Source of the DNA: Amia ocellicauda
Taxonomy: Eukaryota > Chordata > Actinopteri > Amiiformes > Amiidae
Length of the DNA: 64,000 nt
NCBI RefSeq assembly: GCF_036373705.1
Contig: NC_089851.1
Span: 3,441,920 to 3,505,919, forward strand
Direction of reading: 5' to 3'
Shown here: piece by piece, positions 1-12,842 of the stretch
How positions within the stretch are numbered: position 1 is the stretch's first letter
How the letters are laid out: the number at the start of each line of letters is the position of its first letter
Notes under the pieces: model-generated
Database searches by the model: none
What the model was told of the DNA's origin: nothing
The model's input: only the letters and a program-made list of their open reading frames with translations
Program-made: the position numbers and the translations under genes

Positions 1-2395
1 GACCCCCAGCTGATATAGCAAAGGGCCAGTCTGCCAAGGAGACAGTCAACACAGTGAACAAAACGGCAATGTATATCCCCCCAATCTGTATTAAAAATTA
101 AACACAGTGATATCTGTGGGCAAGTGCTGGCATTTTTAATCAACTTTCTTGTAAATAATGGGACTGGACTGGGTCAAAGGTCAGCCACTTATATCTTAAC
201 TAGTCAAGGCCACTGACGGCAGCCTCATAATTGTTTTATAAATGGTGTTTGAATTGGATATACCAGCGGGTGACAGCAGTATCTAAAGATTTGTTTGACT
301 AATGTTAATAGGAGTTCATTCAGATATATCAACACACACAGCTCCGCTCTCCCACTGCAATGACTCACTGTATTGTAGAGTTGTGCAGCCTTGATTTACT
401 CCAACTTTATAACATTAATCGGCAAGTCAATTATTTATCCTTCCGTATATAAACATACCAATAATGTGGTGGAAATAGGAGATTAAAGAAACATATTAGT
501 GAGAATGAAAACATGATTGGAAGACAAGAAGTGCATTTTTAACGTCCAATGAAGAATTCATTTTTGTTTTTCTCCTCACTCTAGCACTGCCAATATATCC
601 TTAATACAAATGATCCTTCCTACTAGGCACACAAACACAAACAGGCAGCAGAGCAAGAAGAGCTATAATAGAGATTTTTCATCAGCAGCACATTGCCTAC
701 AGTTACATTCACTGAACTACTCCAAATTATAATCAAATTAACGTTTTCCTTTCAGTAACAGCACACAGCAATCCATCAGACTGCCGAGAACAGAAATACT
801 GCACACTGCCATGTAAAATAAACACACATCTTCATTAACACGGCACGAGTGGTTGTGAGGCTCTCGGTGTCTTGTCCAGTTCTACTCGGTGATGCATGGG
901 TTAGTGGCTGAAACGCCCACTCCTGGTCTGCCCATCTGCAGCCGTCTGACGGACTCAACAACCCATCATTTAACGTGTCTTTTTTCAAATGTTTTTTCCA
1001 CCCACTGAAACATGATTAATCAAACCTTGGCGTGAACGCTGTGGGACGACTCCTAATTTAGTGAAGGTGCCAGGAGACAGTTGACTGCAAATAGGATTCT
1101 CCGTCTGAAATAAATACAGAACCCAGGAGACTCGGAAAAAAACATGTCAAAAACATTCTCAGTTCTCCCCCTCACGTAAGAAACTGCTGGTGTTGCAGCG
1201 AGGAACCGAAACCCTCCTCCAGCTCCGTGCAACATCTGTTTACAGTTCAGAGGAGTACCGGTTATTAGTCAATAGGGACCGTCAAAGCTTGCTGTGCCGT
1301 ACTGTCAGCACGGCACATTATGCAGACGCAGTAGATGAAAACCCCCCAAAAAACAACAGAATTAATGTTGTGGAAACGATGATCGTTTAAACACAGTGCA
1401 ACTGTACTGGTGGACAGAAGATGTGTCTAAAAGTGACGTCCGCAGTCCACCTAAGGGCCCCCGAATCAGCCAGTGCTCAAACATGTTGGGGAGGATATAG
1501 TTGGGGTCCAACTTCCATGAAGTACCTGTGGAGGCACTTCTCGAACATTACGAGAGCCGGATAAACAATTCCTCAGCACCTGCCTCGCACTGCCTTGCAG
1601 CTCACCAACGCAATGGCAGAAAACTTTTAGAGTCGCAGGCAGGATGGCACCGGGGAGCGCTGTGTCTAAATCGTGCAGACTCTGAAACAGGAAGCATCTT
1701 GGACCAGGAAAGGAAAGCTGGTCTCTCTAGACAGGTAGTGTTTATGCTCATTCAGCTCCAAGACGCACATTGCATTAATGAAATGATGTGCCATTTCGCT
1801 AGACTGCTCTTTGTTGAGCACATGCTTGCTTACAAACGTTTACTATTTTTGATATAAAAAATCTAGAAAATCACTTTGTTACCCAGATTAAACCCTAAGG
1901 ATACAGACTATATGCAAGTCTTCTTTTTACGCTGCATAAATACATAACATTTAGGTATCCTTATGAGACCAGTCATTTAGAAATAAAAAAACATATTAAT
2001 TAAGAAGCATATAAAGCGATCTAGAGGTAATATTTATTTCAGCTCATGCACTTTATTGCCTATGATCTGGTGAGGTCAAAAGCATACACTTACACACATT
2101 ATAGCAACTGCGCTGAAGTGTTGTTTTCTCCGTCTTGACAAAGGAAGTAGGAAAAAGCCAGAACACTGAAGTAGTATACATGTTTTTAAACGGTGTGGTG
2201 AGGTCCTGATTGAAGATGTATGTCTTCAAGGTCCAGTGAATAAACCAAACTATTCTGTGAGCTGTGGGCTTAATGAGCATGAAAGAAACAGTAAACCAAT
2301 ATGTGTACCCATATTACAGTCCTCAAAGTCGAGTGCAGTGTGTTGGACAGTACCGATAATCAAACAAGTGCCTCCCGGCCCCCCAGCCCTCTCAC
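1..2395. other. non-coding, probable last intron of SNAP47
   Basis: No exon was found here on either strand. The SNAP47 exon ending at 2396 finishes in phase 0 with a good donor, and the family's final exon (C-terminal helical segment) was not found in this stretch, so it should lie left of the window. AT-rich, with no recognisable repeat. Confidence 0.5.
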
Positions 2396-5300
2396 CTGCT
2401 TCAGCTCCTGGGCCTCGGACTCAGACACTGGAGGCTGTTGGACCTGCACCTGCAGCTGGACCAGCTCACCTGGAGGCAGCTCCTTCAGACACACGCGGTC
2501 GATGAAGCCTGTGGCTGGACCAGGAGAAACGAGACAATGGCCTGAGTGTGCGTTTGTGTTCGTCATCTTTTCTCTCTACAGCTCTTTCATTCAATAACGC
2601 GAGTACAGAGGGACCAGAAGATGACGTATTAATAATTACAAGAAGAAGAGTGAAATCACCCAGTTAGAATTTTAAATGACGTTTGAGTTGTATTATTATT
2701 TGTGTCATGATGTCAAAGATTTGCCTTGGATTGAGATTGAGATTTCAATGAGCCCATGCCATGTCATTCCTTTCTGTCCTTATGCTAATCCAGTTTTTAA
2801 ATCACTTTCAGTATATGTACCCCAAAAACAAGCACACACTTAAGGGTGACACTGTAAACTGCACTAAGGAAAATATGTACTGTACAGCAGGAGTTAATTA
2901 TAGTTAAATCACAAAGAAAGGCTGATTCTCACTGAAAATTAACTTCATGGCATCTCTAGCCTGTCGGCTGCAGATATCCTTTGGGCAAAAAGCTTGAGGG
3001 ACTAAATTGCTCTGACGGCTCAGCAGTGCCATCACATGGTGTATCTGTGGAATGACAGGGCGGCCGTAACCCTGTGTGTTTAGGGTTGTGGGTTTAAGAC
3101 AACTGTGGACACCCACTGGACTTGCAGAGCAATAAACATCAATGTGTCAATAAATAATTGAATTTAAATGCTAAGCTTTCACAAGTATCCTTGACCTATT
3201 TTAAGTGAAGAGCTTCAAAACATCTTGGAACATCCTACCGACCCATCACGCCTCGTCAGTTTCTCTATTCGGTGCAAATATGTGTCCCTACCTGTCCGGG
3301 TTCAGAAATCTCTGTGCGCGCCAAGAGCTTACGGCGGGCTCTGCGCTCCCCGTGCGAGGTGGCGGATCCTGTCTTGCACGGATTGCCCAAATTGCAGGAG
3401 AGGCAGTGTGTAGGCGGATGCTTAAGCACCGTGTGTGTTATTATTTTACGCAGCCACATGTCAGAGTGCACGCAGCTTTCTGCAGCATGTGGGATATGTG
3501 CCAAGGTCGTGAGCTGTTTGTCCGCAGGTAGGAAAGTAAGTACATTAGCATCATGCGCTAAACGTGTTCAAAATAACCACAAACACCTGGCAGCTTTGTA
3601 ATCAATTCATATTGAACTGCTAGTGAGATTCCCTGCACCCTGCCTGTTTTATCACAGCAGTCTCTTCCCCGACTGCTACACTAGTTCATTTCATCCCAAC
3701 TGAAGCACAAGGGCAAGCTCTTCAAAGCACTTTGGTAGATATCTACTGCTGTAGCCTGCTATTGTTGTGTTCTACCTTTTTCTTTGTGTTGAGCTTTAAG
3801 AAGTTAAACCTACTGAACCATGTAATGGTCTGTCCCTCATCTGAAAATATAGGACTGCTTTGTACTACTGCCCGATTCCATTGTCATTTCTACTTATTAA
3901 ACTGACTAGCTGGTGAAGGGTCAGCCTAGCAGGTTAGGAATATGAAAAGATCAAGAAAATTATGTTTTTAACATGCTGATTGACTTTGTAATGATTCATT
4001 AATGAACAGTATCTCAATACACAGCTGCAGGTGGTATTAAATTAAAACAGAACAGTCTCAAAGGCAACACAACAGCGCCATCTGTCGTGATCGGTGTGAC
4101 CTGCAGCTTGTTTTCCTTCTTCAGCTGCACACTGTTGTACTGAGCTGTATCTGTTCAAAAGGAATCAGCTTTACAGACAGAAAATGTATTTTACAGAAAA
4201 TGTCAGCATGTGTTTGTATATTTATCTTTCTCTGCGTGGCACATGATACATTTTTAGTGAATTCCAGCAGTTTTATAAGGCAACAATTCTATCCTCGATC
4301 TAGAGGCAAGACAATGTCTGTGTTGCATGCTCTGAAGTGTGTGTGTGTGTTTATAGTGCAAAGGTTTGAATTACCTGTGTTCCATATAGAGCCTTCTGAA
4401 CCAGATGGGGACGTGTCGGGTGTCGACTTAAAAGCCGCGTAGTCAGGCATGAACTCCACCTTCTTCTTGTACTGCATCTCCAGCACAGACAGGGCTTCAG
4501 GCATCTTGGCGGAGAGGAGCCTGTAGCTGATGTCTGGCTTCCCGATGAAGCGCTGCCGGACACTCAGCTCGTAGGGGCTGTGGACCCGGATGTCATCCAC
4601 CTCTGTCCTCTCAAAGCGGTGCATCAGCTGGGAGCTGCTGTCGCTGACCTCCAGGGCAGACACCTGCACTGTGAGCCTCCCCGGCTTCACGTTGGAATCC
4701 CCTCCTTTGGAGAAGATCACAGGGATGGTGGTTATCACCCCCTGCTTCCCAGGGCCCCTGGCAGCCGCGCCAGATGCCGGGCTCTGAGTCTTCGCTGCCT
4801 GCTGGCTTTTGGCTTCCTGTTGGCTCCTCCAGGGGAGTTTAGCAAAGGGCCACCAAGGGGGGGACTCCAGTTCTGACAGCAACCTGGGGTGTGGGGAGAA
4901 AAGAGAGGGAGAGGCCAATCAACATAGAAATCAATATATTTTTCCCAAACCGTGCCCTTGTACACAGTCCAGAGTTTGAGCTCCTTAATCCGCAGGTCTG
5001 TTTTGTCTGAGGTGATTTCTTTCATGAACAATCTGATGGAATAGAAACAATCATGCACTGACGATTTCTGGCAAGAAAAAACTTTTTTTTGTAAGGAACA
5101 AAAATCCTGAGGCATTTTAACAATGAATACCTTTGTAAATGGTTTTCTCCTAATGCTCGTTAAGATTTTTTGTTTTTAGCTGGAAATTCTGAGTGTACAA
5201 GTGTTTCCAATCTACCAAAAATGTGCAAATGTATCATTTATTTTCAGTTACACAGAAAGGCCAACGCTGTACCATGCCTTCGCTATGTGATGAAGACTTT

Positions 5301-6153
5301 CTCTCCACCTAAGCTCTCTGGTTTTCCAGACATTGTAAAGCACAGTGTAGGAAAGGACAGATAAAGGAAACAGAGGCTTAAAGCAAAAATGTGCACCACC
5401 ACAAAATATGGCTTGTCCTACTATTTGCACTATGGAGAGCTACAGAAAAAAAGCACTTTCAATATCTATGCACTTAAACATTGTCTTGTCTATTTAAGCT
5501 GTCTTATAATGTGACATTGTGTTGTGGCTTCGATATTTCTCTGTCATTCTAGTAGGGATATACTGTACAGCACTTTGAATTAATTTCCACCATAAGAAAA
5601 GTGCTGTAAAATCTATACTGTAGTACAGCATATAAAGTCCCAGCTTCACATACTTGTCAGCCACGTCTAGATCGGACTCAATCTTGTCCAGCCCTGAGAT
5701 GATGTTGTCAAACTGCTCCCCCTGATGCTGCAGCACCTTCCCAGTGTCCTCCAGTCTCCGCTGGGCACCCGACACCAGCCCGATCAGCTCCTTGCCTTTG
5801 CTGACCTCCGGGTCAACGGCCGTGGCTCCCGGGGGGGAGAGCAGCTGCTCCCTCCAGAAGTGCTCGAGTACGTTGAACACGGCGGCCCGGCTGGGATGCA
5901 GTGAGCTGAACCAGTGCTTGACGTTGCCCTCCTCCAAGATGGTGAGAGCACTGAAGATGAAGCTGGACGACTCTTTCTTGATCTCCATGATGCGGGAGAG
6001 CTTGAAGCTGGCCAGGCTCTCGCCCTCCTCCGCCTTAGCGGCTGTGAATCTCACGGAAGAGCTTGTCAAGGAGAGCGTGCCACTGACCCAGCGCTTCTCA
6101 CTGTTGATGTAGTAGGAGCCTGGCCAGCTGTGAATGGGCACGTTCCTGCTCAT
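2396..6153 (-). CDS. SNAP47: SNAP47, synaptosomal-associated protein 47 (3 coding exons, 3' end off window)
   Basis: SNAP47 is a SNAP-25-like SNARE protein without the palmitoylated cysteine linker. It acts in intracellular membrane fusion and AMPA-receptor delivery. Exons by splice sites: 6185-5654 (coding from ATG at 6153), 4883-4375, and 2514 (or 2508)-2396. Phases join as 2, 1, then 0, giving about 376 codons before the missing last exon. Exon 1 starts MSRNVPIHSWPGSYY and holds the N-terminal domain, with the first SNARE helix near residues 118-166 (RRLEDTGKVLQHQGEQFDNI). Exon 2 starts KLLSELESPPWWPF and carries the SNAP47-specific middle domain (KPGRLTVQVS, RQRFIGKPDISYRL). Exon 3 (FIDRVCLKELPPGE...) matches the weakly conserved linker. 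The upstream codon at 6180 is GTG, so ATG 6153 is preferred. It lies head-to-head with JMJD4, the arrangement known in other vertebrates. Confidence 0.93.
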
Positions 6154-6185
6154 CTTGGTGCCACCGGTCTGCACAACCACTGCTT
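6154..6185 (-). other. SNAP47: 5' UTR part of SNAP47 exon 2
   Basis: On the minus strand a pyrimidine-containing acceptor (TTTTGCAG) precedes position 6185, and 32 non-coding bases lead to ATG 6153. At least one non-coding 5' exon must therefore lie at higher coordinates, towards JMJD4. Confidence 0.7.
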
Positions 6186-8099
6186 CTGCAAAATAAACAA
6201 GGGCCCGGTGTCATTATATGATGGTTCTGTTGATTCTCAGTGACTTGCAAAATCACAAGTCCACTTCTCTCTCTGCAGAAAATCACGTGTAAAAAGATGA
6301 TCAGGGAAGCGGTGGTAGTCATTTATGAAGTCAAGATGATAGACCGCAATGGGGCAATGGGGCATCTCTGTTATTTTAATAAATTTTACATCCCCTGTCT
6401 ATTCAGTATTGCACAGTGTATGATGCCACATTTTAAGACAGTTATAGCTTTACCCAATTTGTTGTACATCAGCAACCCCGTGTGCAACAGGAAGACAAAG
6501 CTTTAAGAACTGTCCTGATATAATCTCACCAATCAATGCAACAGTGACAGTATGGAGCAATAGTCTTGACTTATAAGTTATTTTAGCTGCAGAAGGCGTA
6601 ACTTTACCTGATGGTGTAGAGAACTGTTATTTCTTAATGTGTCTTTGTTGAACTTATTTCCAAACGTCCATATTCTTTAAATTAAAAAACAGACCCCCAC
6701 CCCCCAAAACAGTCCACACTTGTTTATGTCAAATGTTCGCATGAAGTCCATAGAACAATTTTCTGTAGTGCTTTGATTTTTAAAGCCTTGCTTAATAATA
6801 TAAATAACACATACAAGCTTATACAACAGTCGACAGTACAGTTCCCTACATATCCCAAATAACTCAAATGTTTAGGTGTTTCTCAAGACAGGTTGATGAT
6901 ACCTGAAAACTGATAACCCCCCAAATGTGAAACCCAGACCCTCAACCATCACACGTCACTACGGCGGCACCGTGTTTGTTTGTCCGTCTGTATGTGTTGA
7001 CGTCATCGGCGCTACTGAAACCGATACTTATTATCTGTTTTGCTTTTATTTCACGGCTTAGTTTCGTTACACTGATCACACACTTTTAACTTTAGTATAA
7101 ATGCAATTATTACATCATAGATTACCGATGTCGTCGTTGTTTTACATGAGACACACAACCCAAATCATGATGTTTATTTTCTAACGCGACGATTCCTGCC
7201 GGAGCCCATTACCCCCTTTTCTGTACAGATGCGCAGTTATTGTTCATCATTATCACTGTCGTTACTACTTTACTGTCATTGTTAAAAGGCATTAAACGTT
7301 ATGTTTTCAGTAAACTAAATGCACGGTTAAAACATCCCCCTTGCTGCTGCTGATATAGGACAACACAGCTTCCCTGTGCAGCATCTGTTCTGCCTTTCGA
7401 TCCAATGTGTCATGGCGGTGCGACACTATTTACAGTCCGACGGTGCAACAGGGTGTTTTGTTGCGTCACTGCGAGTGTGTTGTATTTTACGTTAGTTGTG
7501 CTGTAAATAATTAAAAAGCTAACTATATATTCAGGATATCCAGATGATTATAACTATCAAGAAAGAGTGGAAGGAATATGCTTCCCATGGGACCAGGAAG
7601 GGGAGATATACCTTTAATACAGACGGTGCATCGCTATAATGTGTCCCCTTCGCATTGCAGTTCCGCGTTAGCCAGAGTCTCGTAGATATCTAATGAATTA
7701 GAGGTTTAAATGAAGAAAACACAACACACTAGTCCGGTACAAGCCTGCGTGGTGTCTGTATGTCAGCTGCTCATGATAATAGTAGATCAATTGATAGATT
7801 TAAAAAAACGAAACGATTTCAGTAACTTTATATGGTAAAGCAACTGACACATACGAGGTTATTTATATTTATAAACACGTGGATGTCATCAGCAGGGTGC
7901 AGATGCAGTTTCCTAGTCAATATGTTTCTGTTATTGTTTAATACAAACACAGATCAACTGTAAGCGGGTGGCACTCATGCAGTAAAAGGCGCTGCATTGT
8001 GCATTATGATCTTGAGCACTTTATGACATTTGAGTTCACTTGCATGTATTCGCATCGTGTCCAGCGCTTGACTTGTTCAGATGAGCTTTTCACATCATA
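6186..8099. promoter_or_regulatory. SNAP47/JMJD4 shared intergenic region, candidate bidirectional promoter
   Basis: The sequence separates two divergently transcribed genes and contains no other gene. It must hold the SNAP47 5' non-coding exon and the JMJD4 promoter. GC- and CpG-richer patches near 6960-7020 and 7400-7460 stand out from AT-rich surroundings. That the promoter is shared is inferred from orientation, not shown. Confidence 0.55.
6998..7005. promoter_or_regulatory. palindromic CRE (TGACGTCA)
   Basis: A perfect CREB/ATF consensus in the divergent intergenic region, followed by CpG-rich sequence. Full CREs near start sites are common in bidirectional housekeeping promoters. Occupancy is inferred. 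Confidence 0.5.
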
Positions 8100-11000
8100 A
8101 TGGACAAGGAGACATTTCTCGCGGTTTGCAGTGCAGTCCGGGTCCCCAGACCATCATACGACCAGGCCTGTGTTGCTGACTACATGGAGGCGGACGGTCT
8201 CAGCTACTCCAGCTTCTTCAGGAGATACCTGCTGCCAAACTGCCCGTGTGTGTTGGCGGGGAGCCTGACGCAGGAGTGGCCCTGCAGGAAGCTCTGGGTC
8301 ACCGGGGAGGGGAAGCCTGACTTTCAGCGCCTGCTGCATGATTTTGGTAAATCTTGCTTTCCTGCTTCGTATAGGCATAGTTTCTTGCTTTGTTTCAGTT
8401 ATCTGTCTGGTAACTTAAAACACAGCGTTTGTGAAATGATAGCAACATGATGTATCACATTTTTTGTAGCATCCACTAGGTGGAGTCTGAATCAACCAGC
8501 CTAGCCTCCTGTTCACTGGCCCCAATCACAATTAAAGAGGATTATTAGTATTATTATTTATGGAGTGCTCTGTTTTCATGATGTGAACCAACCCCTTGCA
8601 ATTCTCCAGTCTTGTTAGAACAGGACAAAGTGAGAAGTTGAAAATACAAATGATCAACCATTAGTAAAGACTTACTCACGGTAACACCGCACAAGTTCTT
8701 GTCTTGCCTTTATGTTAATCTTGTTTGTGTTGGTTGCTTGGGCTCTGGCACTGGGGGACGGGTAAACTTTAATATTGCCAACTGGGGAAGCTGCTCCAGA
8801 ACTGCAGGAGGAACCACAAACTGTTGCTGATGCCATGATGATTATGATATATACATTGTAAATATGTTGGCTACAGTATAATTTATATCTGTAAATCGTC
8901 CTGGGTCAAGTTGTCTGCTAATTTACAAACAAATAACATACATTTTGACCCCTTACCTCAGGAGACGCACAGGTCCCAGTGGCAGACTGCAGTGTGAAGG
9001 AGTACAATGCCAATCCAAAGCAGATCCTCCCTTTTAGAGACTACATTGCCTATTGGAAAGAGTACATTCAGCTTGGACACTCATCTCCCAAGGGATGCTT
9101 GTATCTCAAGGACTGGCATATGCACAGGTAAGAACTGGAGTGAAGCCTTTGGGACTCGAGGCCCTGGTGGTGCCCTGTATTCTCCACTGCCCACTGACCT
9201 CACAAGACTGTCTGCACTCTAGGTTTCTCCAGGTTTACTTAAAGTCTTCTAGCAAAAGAAGTTAAACTGCTCGGCCTGCTGTCATGATATTTAATCTTAC
9301 ACATGAGGACAGGTATCTATAACCAGCTGCTAGGGGTGTTTTATTTATTGGTAGGAGCATTACAAACATTGGTATAAAGCACACAATTGTAAGTGTTTAA
9401 TATTATAGCCTTTCAAAATGTAGCCTAAAGTTTACAATATAATCAACACTTTCTTCGAATGTACTACAAGGTACTGAGGCTGTCTTGTGTTTTCTGACAG
9501 GCAGTTTCCTGAGCACAGTGTTTACAGAACTCCTGTGTATTTCTCCTCTGATTGGTTGAATGAATACTGGGACAGCATTGAGGTCGATGACTATCGCTTT
9601 GTCTACATGGGACCTAAAGGCTCTTGGTATGAAATGTCATCGAAATAAATGCATTACACTTCCAGGTCTGCTATATATTAAAACAAACAGACATCTCTTT
9701 GTTGGCAGCATGAACACTTTATGTGTAGTTGGTTAGGGACTTATTTTTTCTCTTTCTCTGGTGATTTAGTCATGTAGAAGTACCCTGGCACTGATTATTT
9801 TTCTTTTATCTTTCTGTTTTACATTTTAACTGTGCGGAGATGTGTATTGGTGTGCTGTTATAACAGAGAGCCTCTGCTGTCTGTCGTTCATTCTTCCATT
9901 GAAACAGGACTCCCTTCCACGCCGATGTCTTCCGCTCCTACAGCTGGTCAGCTAACGTCTGTGGGAGGAAGAAGTGGCTCCTCTACCCTCCAGGTCAGGA
10001 GGAATACCTCAAAGACTGCCACGGCAACCTCACTTTTGACGTCACCTCACCCGTCCTCCAGGACGAGAAGCTGTACCCCCAATACCACAAGGCCTGCCAG
10101 CCTCTGGAAGTCATCCAGGAAGCAGGCGAGGTCATCTTTGTGCCCAGTGGGTGGCATCACCAGGTCTATAACTTGGTAAGTATGGGCCTGGTTACCTGAC
10201 TGAACACATGGCGTACGCCATCAGTTTTGATAAGGCTCTGTTGCTTTAGGAGGACACCATCTCCATCAATCACAACTGGCTGAACGCCTGTAACCTGGAC
10301 ATCGTGTGGCAGTTCCTGCAAGGGGAGCTGTCGGCAGTGCAGAGCGAGATTGAGGAGTGGAGGAGCACCATGGAGAACTGGCACCAGCACTGCCAGGTAC
10401 GGAGGCCTTCCCCACGGGGGCTGTTGAGATGAACGTGCTCTGATGGAAGTTAAAAGCTTCAGGGTATCATCTGAGGTTCCATCATACCTTCGAAGCACTT
10501 TGAGGTCCTCGGTTTGTCTCAGAAAATGTTTGACGATTCAGTTTGAAATATAGGAAGGATAATCCTTTGCATGTAAGTACTGCAGCTGTCAGATGTATTA
10601 TAAAATGATTATCTGAATAGTGAACTTATGATCAAACTAGAGGACTATGATCATATACACTCACCTAAAGGATTATTAGGAACACCATACTAATACTGTG
10701 TTTGGCCCCCTTTTGCCTTCAGAACTGCCTTAATTCTACGTGGCATTGATTCAACAAGGTGCTGAAAGCATTCTTTAGAAATGTTGGCCCATAATAATAG
10801 GATAGCATCTTGCAGTTGATGGAGATTTGTGGGATGCATATCCAGGGCACGAAGCTCCCGTTCCACCACATCCCAAAGATGCTCTATTGGGTTGAGATCT
10901 GGTGACTGTGGGGGCCAGTTTAGTACAGTGAACTCATTGTCATGTTCAAGAAACCAATTTGAAATGATTGGACCTTTGTGACATGGTGCATTATCCTGCT

Positions 11001-12496
11001 GGAAGTAGCCATCAGAGGATGGGTACATGGTGGTCATAAAGGGATGGACATGGTCAGAAACAATGCTCAGGTAGGCCGTGGCATTTAAACGATGCCCAAT
11101 TGGCACTAAGGGGCCTAAAGTGTGCCAAGAAAACATCCCCCACACCATTACACCACCACCACCAGCCTGCACAGTGGTAACAAGGCATGATGGATCCATG
11201 TTCTCATTCTGTTTACGCCAAATTCTGACTCTACCATCTGAATGTCTCAATCGAGACTCATCAGACCAGGCAACATTTTTCCAGTCTTCAACTGTCCAAT
11301 TTTGGTGAGCTTGTGCAAATTGTAGCCTCTTTTTCCTATTTGTAGTGGAGATGAGTGGTACCCGGTGGGGTCTTCTGCTGTTGTAGCCCATCCGCCTCAA
11401 GGCTGTACGTGTTGTGGCTTCACAAATGCTTTGCTGCATACCTCGGTTGTAACGAGTGGTTATTTCAGTCAAAGTTGCTCTTCTATCAGCTTGAATCAGT
11501 CGGCCCATTCTCCTCTGACCTCTAGCATCAACAAGGCATTTTCGCCCACAGGACTGCCGCATACTGGATGTTTTTCCCTTTTCACACCATTCTTTGTAAA
11601 CCCTAGAAATGGTTGTGCGTGAAAATCCCAGTAACTGAGCAGATTGTGAAATACTCAGACCGGCCCGTCTGGCACCAACAACCATGCCACGCTCAAAATT
11701 GCTTAAATCACCTTTCTTTCCCATTCAGACATTCAGTTTGGAGTTCAGGAGATTGTCTTGACCAGGACCACACCCCTAAATGCATTGAAGCAACTGCCAT
11801 GTGATTGGTTGGTTAGATAATTGCATTAATGAGAAATTGAACAGGTGTTCCTAATAATCCTTTAGTGTACTCTCGCTCCAGTTCGAACGCCGGCCGGAAT
11901 ATTCTGTTTACACTGTAACCTTTTGATCGCATTTTCTTTTCAGTTGTGCAGTTTGTGTTGTGAAGTTCTCTGCTGTGTCTTACTCCAGGGAACAATGGCA
12001 GACACCTTTGCAAAACACAACAGTGAAGAAATAGTTTTGGTTCTTCCAGTTCTGTCCTGGTGTCCATTAGCTACACCTTGTGATCTCTGCACTGCAAGAT
12101 GACTGGATGTTGGTGGGTCACAGCAACCCATATATATATTTGTGTACAAAATAAATCCTTACACACATCTTGTATGTGTTACAGGTGATCATGAAGTCAT
12201 GCACTGGTATTGATTATGGGGAATTTTACACATTTCTGAAGATCATCGCTGAGAACCGTCTGTCAGTCCTGGGCATCCACGCAGACTGCACATCCTCTGG
12301 CTCCTGCAGGAGAACACCAGACACTGTGGCAGCTCTGGGTCCCCACCACGCGACCTTTGACCTGCAGAGAGTGGCACACATCTTAGAGTGCCTGCTCAGC
12401 GACCAGGACTTTCAGAGGCTGGACACCGATTCCCTGCCTTCGGAGCCAGCCAGCCTGCTGGGGCAGATCACAGAGGCCGTGGCGTTGGCACTGTGA
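8100..12496 (+). CDS. JMJD4: JMJD4, JmjC-domain 2-oxoglutarate oxygenase (6 exons, 421 aa)
   Basis: JMJD4 is the Fe(II)/2-oxoglutarate-dependent lysyl hydroxylase that modifies translation release factor eRF1. Exons with GT/AG borders: 8100-8346, 8962-9127, 9501-9626, 9908-10175, 10250-10396 and 12185-12496 (TGA 12494-12496). Phases are 1, 2, 2, 0, 0, and the reading frame stays open throughout. Exon 2 gives FRDYIAYWKEYIQLGHSSPK, a family hallmark. Exon 4 holds the iron-binding His-x-Asp (His184 and Asp186 in TPFHADVF), and its end has the distal His in PSGWHHQVYNL (about 263-264). Exon 5 contains INHNWLNACNLDIVWQFLQ. The length is close to the shorter human isoform. Intron 5 (10397-12184) is interrupted by an antisense Tc1-type element that leaves the exons intact, so the gene looks functional. 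Confidence 0.96.
8885..8935 (+). repeat. decayed fish SINE-type tail in JMJD4 intron 1
   Basis: Contains a degenerate form of the fish motif TGTAAGTCGCCCTGGATAAG...TCTGCTAA, better preserved at 25,370-25,420 and 36,460. The family name is not certain. Confidence 0.35.
10658..11866 (-). mobile_element. DD36E Tc1/mariner (Incomer-like) copy 1
   Basis: About 1.21 kb. The left inverted repeat starts CACTCACCTAAAGGATTA and follows a TA. The right terminus has lost about 4 bp (TTTAGTGTA instead of TTTAGGTGAGTGTA), so this copy probably can no longer be mobilised through that end. It sits in JMJD4 intron 5 opposite to the gene. The transposase frame is still open. Confidence 0.92.
10690..11724 (-). 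CDS. DD36E transposase, copy 1 (344 aa, 2-residue deletion)
   Basis: A Tc1/mariner cut-and-paste transposase. The N-terminus has a paired-type helix-turn-helix (LSISQSAQLLGFSRTTISRV), followed by the DDE domain. The first Asp lies in WSDESR, the second in QQDNAPC, and the Glu in NPIEHLW, with 36 residues between the second Asp and the Glu. Compared with copies 2 and 4 it lacks two residues (Phe-Leu) just after DESR, through a 6 bp deletion next to the first catalytic Asp, and reads LLWANI for SIWANI. The frame is intact, but activity may be impaired. Confidence 0.9.
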   Translation of the reverse strand: MGKKGDLSNFERGMVVGARRAGLSISQSAQLLGFSRTTISRVYKEWCEKGKTSSMRQSCGRKCLVDARGQRRMGRLIQADRRATLTEITTRYNRGMQQSICEATTRTALRRMGYNSRRPHRVPLISTTNRKKRLQFAQAHQNWTVEDWKNVAWSDESRLRHSDGRVRIWRKQNENMDPSCLVTTVQAGGGGVMVWGMFSWHTLGPLVPIGHRLNATAYLSIVSDHVHPFMTTMYPSSDGYFQQDNAPCHKGPIISNWFLEHDNEFTVLNWPPQSPDLNPIEHLWDVVERELRALDMHPTNLHQLQDAILLLWANISKECFQHLVESMPRRIKAVLKAKGGQTQY

Positions 12497-12836
12497 CGAT
12501 ACCGACTGCAATTTGGGAACCAAGATGCTGAAGTACTGATGATGGAGTACTTTGTGCCACACATTATATTCTTTTAATCTCTGCCTCTTGCAGTCCAGGA
12601 CTATATCGCATGTAAAGCCTGCAGCAGACATCAGTCTTCAGGGTGATCTTTTTTTTCTTGTCCTGGTTTTGATTTTTTTCTGTTTATGCCAATGATTAGG
12701 CAAATGTGGACTGACCAAACTGTCCGTGCTGTTTTATTTATTTTTAGAAGGGAGGATTGCAAATCCTTGGGTTTGTTCATCTTGTATGATTGCTCTTGTT
12801 ATATATAAATATTCAGCCTTGGTTTAATAAGTGCAG

Positions 12837-12842
12837 ATTAAA
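12837..12842 (+). terminator. JMJD4: candidate JMJD4 poly(A) signal (ATTAAA)
   Basis: A variant hexamer about 340 bp after the JMJD4 stop, the first good candidate in the 3' UTR. Confidence 0.4.

Noticed and set aside
1190..3601. Several 60-118 codon frames on both strands left of SNAP47 exon 3
   Set aside because: No splice support, motifs or coding bias. They fall in intron or non-coding DNA.
4580..4876. Plus-strand frames across the SNAP47 middle exon (also 5,744-6,243)
   Set aside because: They are shadows of the minus-strand SNAP47 exons.
11078..11804. Open frames opposite the DD36E transposase (also at 15,398-16,130, 24,289-24,979 and 38,933-39,483)
   Set aside because: They recur in every copy only because the transposase is conserved. 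They are antisense shadows with no family resemblance.
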